Shown piece by piece: positions 26,405 through 35,208 of a stretch of 64,000 nucleotides of DNA. Source of the stretch: CAWALV01 sp963782965 (GTDB lineage Bacteria > Actinomycetota > Actinomycetes > Acidothermales > Acidothermaceae); NCBI GenBank assembly GCA_963782965.1, contig CAWALV010000006.1, forward strand, positions 806,001-870,000, written 5' to 3'. Both the position numbers and the translations under genes were made by a program. Under the pieces are notes generated by a model that was not told where the DNA came from, searched no databases, and saw nothing but the letters and a program-made list of their open reading frames with translations. The first letter of the stretch is position 1. Every line of letters starts with the position of its first letter.

Positions 26405-27006
26405 GTGGACTCATGGAGCGAGCGACGGGCGGCGTCTGCATCGGTGCAGCCGCGAGCGCGACCGTACGCACCCGCAGTTGCCGGTTGGCGTGGCCACAGA
26501 GCGGTAAGCCGCCCGTCGATAGTGACCGCTACGTGCGCGTCGGTTTGCGAGCTCGCGTTGAACGCGTGTGCTTGGGATCGGGTGCTCGCCTACGGGCTGG
26601 GGGACGGCGCGGGTGCCGGGTGGGCAGGCGTGGTCTTCCCATTCGATGTGCTCGGCGAGGGTCGCGCCGTCGAGGTCGCGCACGGTCCCGCCGCCTGCCA
26701 CGCAGTCCCCGCCGCCCGGGCTCCGGCCGAGGTCGAAAGTGATCTCGCGGCCGGTGGTGTCGACCGCGAGTTCGTCGACCAGCCAGTTCGGCTGGCCCGA
26801 AATCAGCGAGGTGAGGATGCCGACCTGCGGGGTCGGTCCGGGGCTGAGCTGGTAGATGCGTACTCCGTCGGGGTGGCAGTAGCCGGTGAAGATCAGCTCA
26901 CCGGTCGGGCTGACGGTGGCTTGGCTGGGGCCGAGCGCGCAGGACTGGTCGGCGGCTTGTGGGTGGAACACCAGCCGCCCGTCGACCGGCTGCCCGGCGG
27001 TTCACG
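26405..27006 (-). pseudogene. Probable degraded gene, beta-propeller-like fragment
   Basis: A stretch from about 26971 to 26590 reads like real protein (for example TVSPTGELIFTGYCHPDGVR and GQPNWLVDELAVDTTGREI), with repeated strand-turn patterns. It lacks a good start because a stop lies just upstream in frame, and after about 26590 the sensible reading moves to another frame (AHVAVTIDGRLTALWPRQ). These two breaks suggest a decayed gene rather than a functional one. Family not identified. Confidence 0.35.
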
Positions 27007-27024
27007 TAGCCGCGGATGATCGAG

Positions 27025-27381
27025 TCAACTGTTGCGCTTCGTTCTGGGCTCAGGCCGTCGGGGGCTCTGGTGCACCTTCTCGGTTGCGTGCAATCGAGCG
27101 ACACGTCCATGCCGCTGCCAGCGACCCAAGGACGAGCCCGACAAGTGCCGGCAGCCAACGTCGGGAGCTACCAGGATTGTGACAGATCCTGCCGCGAGTA
27201 ACGCAAGTGTCAACACAGCGTCTTGAGTCTGCGAGGCGTTGATGCGTCTGAGTTGCGCGATAGACGGGATCCAGTTGTGCCGGAACGTCGTCCTCCAACC
27301 TCCCGCGTCGAGATGTCGCGCACCGACCTCGTGCTTGTCGATATCGCGATGCTCCGATCGTCCTATCAGTACTCGCCTCAT
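27025..27381 (-). CDS. Hypothetical small membrane-associated protein (doubtful)
   Basis: 118-residue ORF starting MRRVLIGRSEHRDIDKHEVG, with one hydrophobic segment (DAVLTLALLAAGSVTILVAP, about residues 58-77) and a basic tail. It begins 17 bases after the stop of another small ORF on the same strand. Codon third positions are less G/C-biased than in the neighbours. No family is recognised and it may be non-coding. Confidence 0.3.
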   Translation of the reverse strand: MRRVLIGRSEHRDIDKHEVGARHLDAGGWRTTFRHNWIPSIAQLRRINASQTQDAVLTLALLAAGSVTILVAPDVGCRHLSGSSLGRWQRHGRVARLHATEKVHQSPRRPEPRTKRNS

Positions 27382-27398
27382 CCGCTTGCTCGCGGCCG

Positions 27399-27707
27399 TC
27401 AGTGGCACGCGTAATCGGACGCGGTCGCCACAACCTGCATCGGCCAGCCTGCGACACGAAGAAACCCTCTCGCGCCTACGTCCAACGGACCCCAAAGTCC
27501 GCTGACTGCTGCATGCTTTCCCGTGATGCGAAGCCACTGGGCGGTCCAACTGGACCCCTTGTTGGGCGCCTCACCAAGCAGATCGGACGCCGCAGTCCAG
27601 TAGTTGCCGGCGGCTGTCTGTCGGGCAGCATCAATATAGCCGCGGTCGCTAAAGAAGCTTGTAGCACTCGACACCCCGCATGCCAAGTTCCCGCCCGCGG
27701 TGCCCAT
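27399..27707 (-). CDS. Hypothetical 102-residue protein (doubtful)
   Basis: ORF starting MGTAGGNLACGVSSATSFFS, rich in Ala, Gly and Trp, with a balanced composition that looks more like protein than noise. It begins 24 bases after the end of the SRPBCC gene on the same strand and may share its transcript. No domain or family is recognised; it may be a fragment of a larger decayed gene. Confidence 0.35.
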   Translation of the reverse strand: MGTAGGNLACGVSSATSFFSDRGYIDAARQTAAGNYWTAASDLLGEAPNKGSSWTAQWLRITGKHAAVSGLWGPLDVGARGFLRVAGWPMQVVATASDYACH

Positions 27708-27731
27708 TCTCGGTTGGCGTCGGTCCCGTAG

Positions 27732-28208
27732 TCAGGGCTGTTCGGACTCGGCGATCTCTTTGATCGCGGCGAGCGTCGCTGGAATGCTCGCCCGGGCCTG
27801 TTGTGTGCGTAGTTCGATCCTCGCCGGGGCGTTGACCCCGTGTTTGGCTGCGAACATGGCACGTCCCGCGGGTAGGAAATGCCAGGACTCGGTCAGCTTC
27901 GTGCCTTCGTCGAGGGCAGCGAACCGGAAGCCCCAGCGGGCATACTGTCCGCCGACGAGCCAGGCAAACTCGTGCCCTGGCGTGGCGACAGCCACCATCG
28001 ACTCGGTTTCCCAGACGCGGCCGTCCGCCTCGTTGCGGCCGTAGAACCAGGCTCCGACCCAAGGCCCATCGCCAGAGCGCCACCAGCAGGCGCGACAGAT
28101 CGGGCTCCATTCGCCGGTGCGGCCGATGTCGGTGATGAGGGCGTAGAGGTCTTCGGGGGAAGCGGCTACATCTAGCGACTCGGCGTATTGGTAGGGATCG
28201 TTCACCAC
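27732..28208 (-). CDS. SRPBCC (START-like) family protein
   Basis: 158-residue protein of the polyketide cyclase/dehydrase-like SRPBCC fold, a helix-grip domain that binds hydrophobic ligands. The start ESLDVAASPEDLYALITDIG and the strand-rich middle (WVGAWFYGRN, KLTESWHFLPAG) with a long C-terminal helix are typical of it. GTG 28208 or 28205 is the start. Ligand and role are unknown. It stands in a gene-poor stretch between the chemoreceptor and the catabolic island. Confidence 0.7.
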   Translation of the reverse strand: MVNDPYQYAESLDVAASPEDLYALITDIGRTGEWSPICRACWWRSGDGPWVGAWFYGRNEADGRVWETESMVAVATPGHEFAWLVGGQYARWGFRFAALDEGTKLTESWHFLPAGRAMFAAKHGVNAPARIELRTQQARASIPATLAAIKEIAESEQP

Positions 28209-28709
28209 CCCAGCATCACATGCGCGCTGAACTCGTCGAGGCCTGGGCACCCGTTCGCCGCCCAACGGCGGAAGGTCTTCCAGGCCCGGCTTCTCGTGGA
28301 CGACATGCAGCGGTACGTGGAGCAGTTTGGAGCCTCGAACCGGCGGTCGCCGCCGCCTGATAATGCGTCGGTAGCAACCGGCCATGGTCTGAGGGCCGTG
28401 CGCGCTCGAGCGCACCGTCGCCGACCCTGGTCATGATCGCGCCAGCCGCCACGTTGCGGAACGCGGGTCGACATGCCCGAACCGGCAGGGCGGTGGAGAG
28501 ACCAACAGCGGTGCCGTCGCCCCGAACGCGACTGCTGGTTAGCCACAGGGGTGCACGGGTTCCTGCCGGCTACGCGCTGTCGTGTCGTAGCCAGCGATCG
28601 CCATCCTGCGGGACAGGGCCTGGCGTCGGGGCCCCTGACGTCGGGCTGAGTACAGCCGAGTATAGGCTATGGGCTAGGCACGGAAGGCGACTCGGCGTGG
28701 GAGGCAGTC
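28209..28709. other. Intergenic region upstream of the catabolic island, no gene seen
   Basis: About 500 bases between the divergent SRPBCC and aldo/keto reductase genes. The open frames here are Arg/Pro-rich and look like chance. Near the right end, TATAGGCTAT at 28661-28670 lies about 40 bases before the aldo/keto reductase start and resembles the -10 elements found elsewhere in the island, but no matching -35 was found at 17 bases. Confidence 0.5.
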
Positions 28710-29681
28710 GTGCAATACACCCGACTTGGCAACAGCGGCTTGAAGGTCTCCCGCATCTGCCTGGGATGCATGAGCTACGGCGATCCGAGTCGCGGGAAAA
28801 CCGGATGGTCACTGTCGGAGGAAGACGCACGGCCGTTCTATAAGCAGGCTCTCGACGCCGGCATCAACTTCTTCGACACCGCGAATCGGTATTCGGCCGG
28901 TACCAGCGAGGAGATCACCGGCCGGGCGCTTCTCGATTACGCCTCCCGCGACGACGTCGTCATCGCCACGAAGGTGCATGGTGTCATGCGGCCCGGCCCG
29001 AACGGCGGAGGCCTCTCACGCAAGGCGATTATGACTGAGATCGACAACAGTCTGCGTCGACTGGGCACCGACTATGTCGACCTGTACCAGATTCATCGCT
29101 GGGACTACGAGGCCCCGATCGAGGAGACTCTCGAGGCGCTCCACGACGTCGTCAAGGCCGGGAAGGCGCGATACCTGGGTGCCTCGTCGATGTACGCGTG
29201 GCAGTTCAGCAAGGCACTGCACCTTGCCAATAGCCATAGCCTCACTCCCTTCGTCAGCATGCAAGACCAGTACAACCTTCTGTATCGGGAGGAGGAGCGG
29301 GAGACGATCCCGCTTTGCCGTGACGAAGGCATCGGCGTCATCCCGTGGAGCCCGCTTGCTCGTGGTCGCCTCGCTCGGCCGTGGGGTGTGGAGACTCCTC
29401 GCTCGGAGGTCGACGAGTTCGGCCGGACGCTCTACGGGGAGGACGATCGGCCCGTCGTGGACGAGGTCAACCGGATCGCTGCGAACCGAGGAATCCCTCC
29501 GGCGCAAGTGGCACTCGCATGGATGCTCGCAAAACCCGGCATCGTCGCCCCGATCGTGGGCGCCACCAAGCGAAGGCATCTCGAGGACGCCGTTGCGGCG
29601 CTCGGCGTCCGTCTCTCCGACGACGAGGTCGCAGCGCTGGAAGCTCCGTACCGTCCCCACGCCGTAGCCGGTTTCGACTGA
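28710..29681 (+). CDS. Aldo/keto reductase
   Basis: 323-residue NAD(P)H-dependent oxidoreductase of the AKR superfamily (TIM barrel), reducing aldehydes or ketones. The catalytic tetrad is visible: Asp56 and Tyr61 (FFDTANRYSAG), Lys88 (IATKVHG) and His129 (YQIHRWD). The C-terminal cofactor region ends with IVGATKRRHLEDAVAALG. GTG start with a GGGAGG ribosome site. It is the leftmost gene of the catabolic island and is followed by a clear terminator, so it may be transcribed alone. Substrate unknown. Confidence 0.92.
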   Translation: MQYTRLGNSGLKVSRICLGCMSYGDPSRGKTGWSLSEEDARPFYKQALDAGINFFDTANRYSAGTSEEITGRALLDYASRDDVVIATKVHGVMRPGPNGGGLSRKAIMTEIDNSLRRLGTDYVDLYQIHRWDYEAPIEETLEALHDVVKAGKARYLGASSMYAWQFSKALHLANSHSLTPFVSMQDQYNLLYREEERETIPLCRDEGIGVIPWSPLARGRLARPWGVETPRSEVDEFGRTLYGEDDRPVVDEVNRIAANRGIPPAQVALAWMLAKPGIVAPIVGATKRRHLEDAVAALGVRLSDDEVAALEAPYRPHAVAGFD

Positions 29682-29687
29682 ATCGAC

Positions 29688-29713
29688 GCGCGTCGTTGGA
29701 CGCGCTGCTTTTC
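29688..29713 (+). terminator. Intrinsic terminator after aldo/keto reductase
   Basis: GCGCGTC (29688-29694), a GTTG loop and GACGCGC (29699-29705) form a seven-base-pair GC stem followed by TGCTTTTCG. It starts seven bases after the aldo/keto reductase stop and lies between that gene and the convergent alpha/beta hydrolase gene. Confidence 0.75.
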
Positions 29714-29748
29714 GTTGTCGCTTGACCTTGCCGAAGGTGTCCGTTGGC

Positions 29749-30804
29749 TCAGCCGGCGAGCTCATGACCTCGAAGCCACTCCTCGATAAGGGCAGCGACG
29801 TCGTCGCTGTTCTTCTCGAGCATCATCATGTGGCCGTTTCCGTGCAGCCCACGATCCTCGAGGCGGATGTGTTCGGCGCTGACCCCGCATTGCCGGAGGA
29901 AAGCCACGGCACAGTGGTTGAGGCCTGCATGGTACGACGCTTCGCCGGTGATGACTGCGACGGGCACCTTCGCCAGATTGACGAGGCGCCGGGGCTCCTG
30001 GAGTAGATGGCACGGCGCAAATCCGTCCGCATCAGGTGCAGCCTGCCGACGAAACACAAGGTCGGTCTCGGGGTCGATCACCGGAGGGTCGAACGTCAGC
30101 GCGTTGACCGTCAATCCGTAGGGACGGATGGGTGGTCCGTCCCGGTAGTACCCCGGGGCTCCCACCGTCTCGAAGCCGACGAACGGGGGGCCTCCTGGTT
30201 CCACCGCGACGATGGCCTTGACGAGCTCGGGTCGCGCGTCGGCGATGTGCCAGCCGAAGTGAGCCGACTGCGAATGCGTCAGCAGCACTGCGGGGCCGAT
30301 CCGATCCAGCAGGGCGGCACCCGCCTGCCGCATGAGGTCTTCTCGAACCGACGCATCGGTGATGGACGGCGCCTGCGACGCGTAGAACTGGTCGAAGACG
30401 GGATCGCCGACCGTGCCCGATCCTGGCCATTGCGAGTGCAGGCGCGCTCGCGGCCAGAGGTCCTTCTCGCGTCCAGCGGTGAAGCGGTCCTCGACGCGTT
30501 TCGTCGGGTACGGCAGGCTGATCTTGCCGTACGCCTGATCGATGTAGGCCGAACGGCCGCGGCCCGGCTGATCCAGGAGGTACGTGTCGTAGCCGGCCGC
30601 GACGAAGAAATCCGACCAGCCCGGGCGACCGTCGGGCGTCGTCTCGAAGTTGACCGAAGTCTGATGGCCGCCGTGGATGAGCACCATCGGATACGGATGT
30701 GTCGTTTCCGCGGCTCGCCGCTGAACGTAGGCCTGGCCGTACATGCGCTGGCCGTCGTCGGTTTGCATGTACTTCCCCCCGACAAAGAAGGCTTCGGGGA
30801 TCAA
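29749..30804 (-). CDS. Alpha/beta hydrolase (esterase-like), paralogue 1
   Basis: 351-residue alpha/beta hydrolase. The oxyanion-side motif is MVLIHGGHQT, the nucleophile elbow is LLTHSQSAHFG (Ser178), and the catalytic His lies in GNGHMMMLEKN near the C-terminus. No signal peptide is visible. It starts with TTG overlapping the upstream gene stop (TTGA). The adjacent gene is a paralogue, sharing QAYVQRRA, the elbow and GNGHMMMLE. Possible role: ester or lactone hydrolysis feeding the aromatic pathway; substrate not determinable. Confidence 0.85.
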   Translation of the reverse strand: MIPEAFFVGGKYMQTDDGQRMYGQAYVQRRAAETTHPYPMVLIHGGHQTSVNFETTPDGRPGWSDFFVAAGYDTYLLDQPGRGRSAYIDQAYGKISLPYPTKRVEDRFTAGREKDLWPRARLHSQWPGSGTVGDPVFDQFYASQAPSITDASVREDLMRQAGAALLDRIGPAVLLTHSQSAHFGWHIADARPELVKAIVAVEPGGPPFVGFETVGAPGYYRDGPPIRPYGLTVNALTFDPPVIDPETDLVFRRQAAPDADGFAPCHLLQEPRRLVNLAKVPVAVITGEASYHAGLNHCAVAFLRQCGVSAEHIRLEDRGLHGNGHMMMLEKNSDDVAALIEEWLRGHELAG

Positions 30805-31667
30805 GGGTTCCTCGGTTCCGCGAGCCCGTGCCTACTGAGTCTGCGCACGATCGCCGCCGCGACGGCGTCGGCGTTGCTTTCGAGCATCATCATGTGACCG
30901 TTGCCGCGAATTCCGAGTTCGGCAAGGTGAACGTGGTCGACGTCGACCCCGAGTTCCCGCAGGTTCCGCACCGTCTGGTCGTCCTCTTCGCAGTGCTCCG
31001 ACGCCTCGGCGGTGACGACGATAACGGGGATGCCGGAAGCGTTCGCGGCGTGGTCGGTACGCGCCACGTCCGGCGAAGGCTCGACGGCGACGATTCCTCT
31101 CACCAGGCTGGGTCGCGCGGCGCCGAGCCCCAGCGCATACGCGCCGGAATGCGAATGGGTCAACAAGATTGCCGGACCGATACGGTCCAGCAACGCAACA
31201 CCGGCAGCCAGGTAGAGCTCTTCACGCAGCTGTGCGTTGCTGATCGTCGGCACGAGTGATGCATAGAAGTCGTCGAAGGCGGGATCACCCGGCCGCCCGG
31301 TACCAGGCCACTGGGTGTGAAGGCGCGCCTGCGGCCACAGACGAGACTTCGCCGGCGACGTAAGCCTGTTCTCCACCACCCGCGTATTCGGTGGTGGCGC
31401 GTACGAGCCGTATGTTGCGTCGATGAACGGTGATCGACCCACACCCGGCGGCTCAAACAAGTAGATCGCGAACCCGGAAGCGATGAACTGGTTGGCCCAG
31501 CCGGGCCGCCTTTCGGCGGTCGTCTCGAACGTCGCCAGCGTCTGGTGCTCTCCGGGGACCATGACGATCGGCAGCGCGAAGCGAACGAGGTCCAGCGCGC
31601 GCCGCTGCACATAGGCCTGCCCGCTCATCCGCAGGCTGCCACCGCTCTCGAAGTAGCGGCCGCCCAC
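30801..31667 (-). CDS. Alpha/beta hydrolase (esterase-like), paralogue 2
   Basis: 288-residue alpha/beta hydrolase with nucleophile elbow LLTHSHSGAYALG (Ser172) and catalytic His in GNGHMMMLESN. It is shorter than its neighbour because a region between the core and C-terminus is missing. The GTG start is the first standard codon, but homology to the paralogue (AFFVGG) continues upstream in frame, and AGAGGAG at 31700-31706 sits five bases before an ATC, so translation may begin earlier. It is coupled to paralogue 1 by a TTGA overlap. Confidence 0.82.
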   Translation of the reverse strand: MGGRYFESGGSLRMSGQAYVQRRALDLVRFALPIVMVPGEHQTLATFETTAERRPGWANQFIASGFAIYLFEPPGVGRSPFIDATYGSYAPPPNTRVVENRLTSPAKSRLWPQARLHTQWPGTGRPGDPAFDDFYASLVPTISNAQLREELYLAAGVALLDRIGPAILLTHSHSGAYALGLGAARPSLVRGIVAVEPSPDVARTDHAANASGIPVIVVTAEASEHCEEDDQTVRNLRELGVDVDHVHLAELGIRGNGHMMMLESNADAVAAAIVRRLSRHGLAEPRNP

Positions 31668-31760
31668 GAAGAACGCACTGCGCGACTCGGAGATGGCCGC
31701 TCCTCTGAAGAAGGGATCCGTCTCGGGCAGCTAGCGGCCCGGGTTACGAGCAGTTGCCTG

Positions 31761-32537
31761 CTAGCCGAGCTTCTGCCCACCGTCGACGCGTATGACTGAC
31801 CCGGTGAGCCATGCCGAGGCCGGTGATGCCAAGTACCGGACGGCGTGTGCGACGTCCTCGGGGGTGCCCATCCGTGCCAGCGAGATCTCGGTCAGCAGCC
31901 GCTGCACCCGCTCGGGGCTCCGGTTGGCGCTGACGCGGGGCGTGTCGATGTGGCCAGGCGCCACGGCATTGGCTCTGATCGTCGGCGCCCACTCGTGGGC
32001 CATTGCGGTGGTCAGGTTGACCAATGCTGCTTTGCTCGCGGCGTACGGAGCCATCGGCCCTTCGACTTGGAACGCCGCCATCGAGGAGACGTTCACGATG
32101 GACCCCGCGCCGACCTCTTGCATGATCGGCACCGCCGCCTTGCTGCACAGGAACGCGCCTACGACATTGAGGCGGTAGGCCTCGATGAAGTCATCCCCTT
32201 CGAGCGAAAGCATTCGACCGCGCTTGAAGCGGTCACCGAAGCTACCGCCTGCGTTGTTGACGAGCACGTCGACCCTGCCGAACCGCTCTCTCGTCCGGGC
32301 GAACAGGTTCTGTACGGCAGCAGTCTCACGGACGTCGGCCGCCACCCCGATAGCCTCGACCCCCACAGCCTCGAGCTCGGCGGCCATCTTCGCCACCGCT
32401 TCCTCGCGGCGCGACGTCACGACAACTCGGGCCCCGGCGGTGCCGAGTTCCCGTGCGATGGCGGCACCAATCCCTTCGGTGCCCCCCGTCACGACAGCAA
32501 CCCGGCCGTCGAGGGCGAAATCACCAGCGCCTGTCAT
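31761..32537 (-). CDS. Short-chain dehydrogenase/reductase
   Basis: 258-residue classical SDR. NAD(P)-binding motif TGGTEGIG (17-24), NNAG (94-97), catalytic Ser near 151-152 (VNVSSMAAF), and Tyr165/Lys169 in YAASK. The C-terminal GSVIRVDGGQ is typical of FabG-like members. AAGGAGG five bases upstream fixes this ATG. It follows the LigJ-like gene by 48 bases on the same strand and probably oxidises or reduces an alcohol/ketone intermediate of the pathway. Confidence 0.93.
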   Translation of the reverse strand: MTGAGDFALDGRVAVVTGGTEGIGAAIARELGTAGARVVVTSRREEAVAKMAAELEAVGVEAIGVAADVRETAAVQNLFARTRERFGRVDVLVNNAGGSFGDRFKRGRMLSLEGDDFIEAYRLNVVGAFLCSKAAVPIMQEVGAGSIVNVSSMAAFQVEGPMAPYAASKAALVNLTTAMAHEWAPTIRANAVAPGHIDTPRVSANRSPERVQRLLTEISLARMGTPEDVAHAVRYLASPASAWLTGSVIRVDGGQKLG

Positions 32538-32585
32538 CCGTGCCTCCTTCTTGGCGCGCGCCAAGTCTCAACCATGTGAACCGGG

Positions 32586-33596
32586 CTACTTCGATGTTTT
32601 CAGGCGCGGGAAAAGGCTCCGCGCGTTCTCGTCAAAGATGAGTGCGCGATCCTTGTCGGACACGGAGTCCAGGGCTTCGATGACCGCCTTCAAGTCGTCG
32701 AACGGCCGACCCGTCGCCGGGTTCGGTGCGGACCCGCTGCCCGGGTTCTCCGTACCGAACAGGACTCGATCGGCGCCGACTGTCTTGATCAATAGCTCGA
32801 GTGAGAGCGGGTTGTGGAGCACGGTGTCGAAGTAGAAGCGGCGTAGGGCGACTTCGAAGCGCTCGTTGTCCGGAGATCCGCCGAGGCCCTTATGCAACCG
32901 CTCGGCTTGCCAGCGCCCGATCTGGTAGGGAACTGATCCGCCGCCGTGCGACACAATCAGCTTCAGGTCCGGAAAGTCGTCGAACACAGTCGACCGCAGC
33001 ACGCTCAGGATGGCGATGGACTCCTCGGTGACGAAGTGCTCGCTGTAGGTCTCGCGTCCGCTGTCGCACCCGGCGGAGTGGATCAATGCCGGGACGTCGT
33101 ACTCGCAGAGCTTCTCGTACAGCGGGTACCAGTACGCGTCGCCGAGGGCCGGCGTGGTGTTTCTTCCCTCCGCTGGATCGGGATTCAGAAGCACGCCCAC
33201 GAAGCCCAGCTCGTTGATCGTGCGGTCGAGCTCAGGGAAGCACGCCTCGATCGGTTCACCCTCGCATGTCGGCAACCCTGCCATGCCTGCGAACCGGTCA
33301 GGGAACATCGAGACGGTGCGAGCGATGACGTCGTTGTTCGCTTCGATCCACCAGTGCACCATTCGCGCGGGCTTGGCTGCGTGCATCTGCTGGAACGGTC
33401 GCGGCGAGATGACCTGCAAGTCCGTGCCGACGGCGTCCATGATCTGGACGTTGCTGTTGGCCGAAGTCCGAAGTGCATCGTCGGTCACCTTCGGATCGCC
33501 CCGGTGATAGCCCCCGGATGCCATCAGGCTCGAGCGGTACGCGTAGAGCGTGGGCGGTGCCACGACGTGGGCGTGAACGTCGATGATCATTCTCAT
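32586..33596 (-). CDS. Amidohydrolase-2 family protein, LigJ-like (4-oxalomesaconate hydratase-like)
   Basis: 336-residue TIM-barrel metal enzyme. Metal ligands are visible as His8 and His10 (IIDVHAHVV), His173 (LIHSAG) and His217 (VSHGGG); the usual late Asp is replaced by Glu283 in FGTENPG, as I recall for LigJ-type members. The opening VVAPPTLYAYRSSLMASGGY resembles 4-oxalomesaconate hydratases of the protocatechuate 4,5-cleavage pathway. ACMSD-type decarboxylases are the nearest alternative. It is the first gene of a minus-strand unit divergent from the Rieske oxygenase. Confidence 0.82.
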   Translation of the reverse strand: MRMIIDVHAHVVAPPTLYAYRSSLMASGGYHRGDPKVTDDALRTSANSNVQIMDAVGTDLQVISPRPFQQMHAAKPARMVHWWIEANNDVIARTVSMFPDRFAGMAGLPTCEGEPIEACFPELDRTINELGFVGVLLNPDPAEGRNTTPALGDAYWYPLYEKLCEYDVPALIHSAGCDSGRETYSEHFVTEESIAILSVLRSTVFDDFPDLKLIVSHGGGSVPYQIGRWQAERLHKGLGGSPDNERFEVALRRFYFDTVLHNPLSLELLIKTVGADRVLFGTENPGSGSAPNPATGRPFDDLKAVIEALDSVSDKDRALIFDENARSLFPRLKTSK

Positions 33597-33851
33597 CCCT
33601 CTTCTTGCTGACGGTGAGCGAGCTGCGGTTGCCTCGTGCTCCAGGCGGATTCGGGCTCAGGTGATAAGGACAGACCAGCCGCGCACGGCCGATTCGCGGC
33701 GGAGAGCTCTCAAGCCGCCCGGCGATACCCGGTGGTGGGGTCCTCATGCGAGCACCGCCACGTTTCGTAGAACGTAGCCTATAGACGTGACGCGGGCAAG
33801 GACGTAACCTTCCAGCGCGAGGCGGGCCACGGCCCAGCTCACGGAGTCATC

Positions 33852-33887
33852 CTGACAGGCGGGCGACGTTCCTATAGCCTGTACAGG
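33852..33887 (+). promoter_or_regulatory. Promoter and palindromic operator for the Rieske oxygenase unit
   Basis: CTGACA (33852-33857), a 17-base spacer and TAGCCT (33875-33880) form a promoter about 38 bases before the oxygenase GTG. The -10 overlaps the perfect palindrome CCTGTACAGG (33878-33887), a good place for a repressor such as the GntR proteins encoded downstream. The wider divergent gap 33597-33917 holds no gene; a second TAGCCTATAG element lies at 33775-33784. Confidence 0.6.
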
Positions 33888-33917
33888 AGCTAGGACGGCG
33901 GCAGGGAGTGTGAAACC

Positions 33918-35195
33918 GTGCGGATTACACCGGAAATGAACAAGCGGCTGACACAAGTCGGCGCAGGAACCCCGATAGGGGACATGTTCCGTCGCTACTG
34001 GGTCCCGGCATGCCTCAGCGAGGAAGTGGCGGAGCCCGATGGGCCCCCGATCCGGGTTCGGCTATTACATGAGGACCTCATTGCGTTTCGGGATACAGCC
34101 GGCGAAGTCGGCCTTATCGACGCGTTCTGCGCCCACCGACGTGCGCCGCTCTTCTACGGCCGGAATGAGGAGGCCGGGCTGCGATGTGTGTACCACGGCT
34201 GGAAGTACGACACGACCGGCGCGTGCATCGACATGCCTTCTGAGCCTCCCTACAGCAAGTTCCGCTTACGCGTTTCGGTTAAGGCGTATCCGACGTACGA
34301 ATCGGGCGGAATCGTGTGGACCTACATGGGTCCGCAGCAGCTGATGCCGCCGCCGCCGGAGTTCGAGTGGCTTCGGGCGCCGGCGACCCACGTGCGCGTG
34401 TCGAAGACGGGCGAGGCGTGCAACTACCTTCAGGCCATCGAGGGCGGCATCGACACGGCTCACTCGTCGTTCGCCCATAACAACGACCTCCACAACCGCG
34501 GATTGCTTCGCAGCCTCGATACCCATCCGCGGCTCGAGGTGGAGGAGACCGAGTACGGCTTTCGCTACGCGAGCCTGCGTGACATCAATGATGACACGAC
34601 GTACCTGCGCGTGTATCAGTTTGTTCTGCCGTTCCAGCAAGTCCGTGGCGACCTCGTCGACCAGGAGGGGAAGCCCAACACCCCGCCCGTCATCCGCGGC
34701 CACATTTGGATGCCGATCGATGACGAGAACACCTACGTATACAACTGGGTCTACACCGCCGACGACAGCGCGCCACTGACCGACGAGTGGTGGACTTCGC
34801 ACGAAAAGAAGCTTGGTCGCGGTGAGGACGACTTCGTCCCGGGCACCCACTGGCTTAAGCGCAATCCCTCCAACGACTTCTTGATCGACCGCGAAGTGCA
34901 GCGGACGAGGACGTTCACCGGGATCGAGGGAGTCAACACCCAAGACTTCGCCCTTCAGACCGGCATGGGCCGGATCGTCGACCGGAGCCAAGAGGCCCTT
35001 GGCAGCACGGACATGGCGATCCAGGCGGCGCGCCGGCTGCTGCTTCAAGCGGCGGACGACGTCGCAGCCGGTGTCGCTCCGAAGGGCAGCGAGCCAGCCG
35101 CCTACCGGTCCACGCGTGCAGGCGACATGCTCGTACCCCGCGGTTCGGACTGGCGAGAAGCGTCGAAGGAAGCCGTCCTGGCTTTCTGGAACTGA
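33918..35195 (+). CDS. Rieske non-haem iron aromatic ring-hydroxylating oxygenase
   Basis: 425-residue oxygenase alpha subunit. The Rieske [2Fe-2S] ligands are Cys71/His73 (FCAHRRAP) and Cys90/His93 (RCVYHGWKY); the mononuclear iron site is Asp179, His182, His187 (GGIDTAHSSFAHNN). Overall layout resembles single-component phthalate 4,5-dioxygenase/vanillate-type (group I) oxygenases that work with a separate reductase. It probably uses the ferredoxin at 36949 and the ferredoxin reductase at 43051. First gene of a four-gene unit with two RraA-like proteins. The substrate is inferred to be an aromatic acid. Confidence 0.93.
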   Translation: MRITPEMNKRLTQVGAGTPIGDMFRRYWVPACLSEEVAEPDGPPIRVRLLHEDLIAFRDTAGEVGLIDAFCAHRRAPLFYGRNEEAGLRCVYHGWKYDTTGACIDMPSEPPYSKFRLRVSVKAYPTYESGGIVWTYMGPQQLMPPPPEFEWLRAPATHVRVSKTGEACNYLQAIEGGIDTAHSSFAHNNDLHNRGLLRSLDTHPRLEVEETEYGFRYASLRDINDDTTYLRVYQFVLPFQQVRGDLVDQEGKPNTPPVIRGHIWMPIDDENTYVYNWVYTADDSAPLTDEWWTSHEKKLGRGEDDFVPGTHWLKRNPSNDFLIDREVQRTRTFTGIEGVNTQDFALQTGMGRIVDRSQEALGSTDMAIQAARRLLLQAADDVAAGVAPKGSEPAAYRSTRAGDMLVPRGSDWREASKEAVLAFWN

Positions 35196-35208
35196 CGGGA
35201 GACGACGA

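Noticed and set aside
25093..26742. Plus-strand open frame of about 550 codons across the chemoreceptor gene
   Set aside because: Antisense to a clear MCP signalling domain; the translation has no family resemblance.
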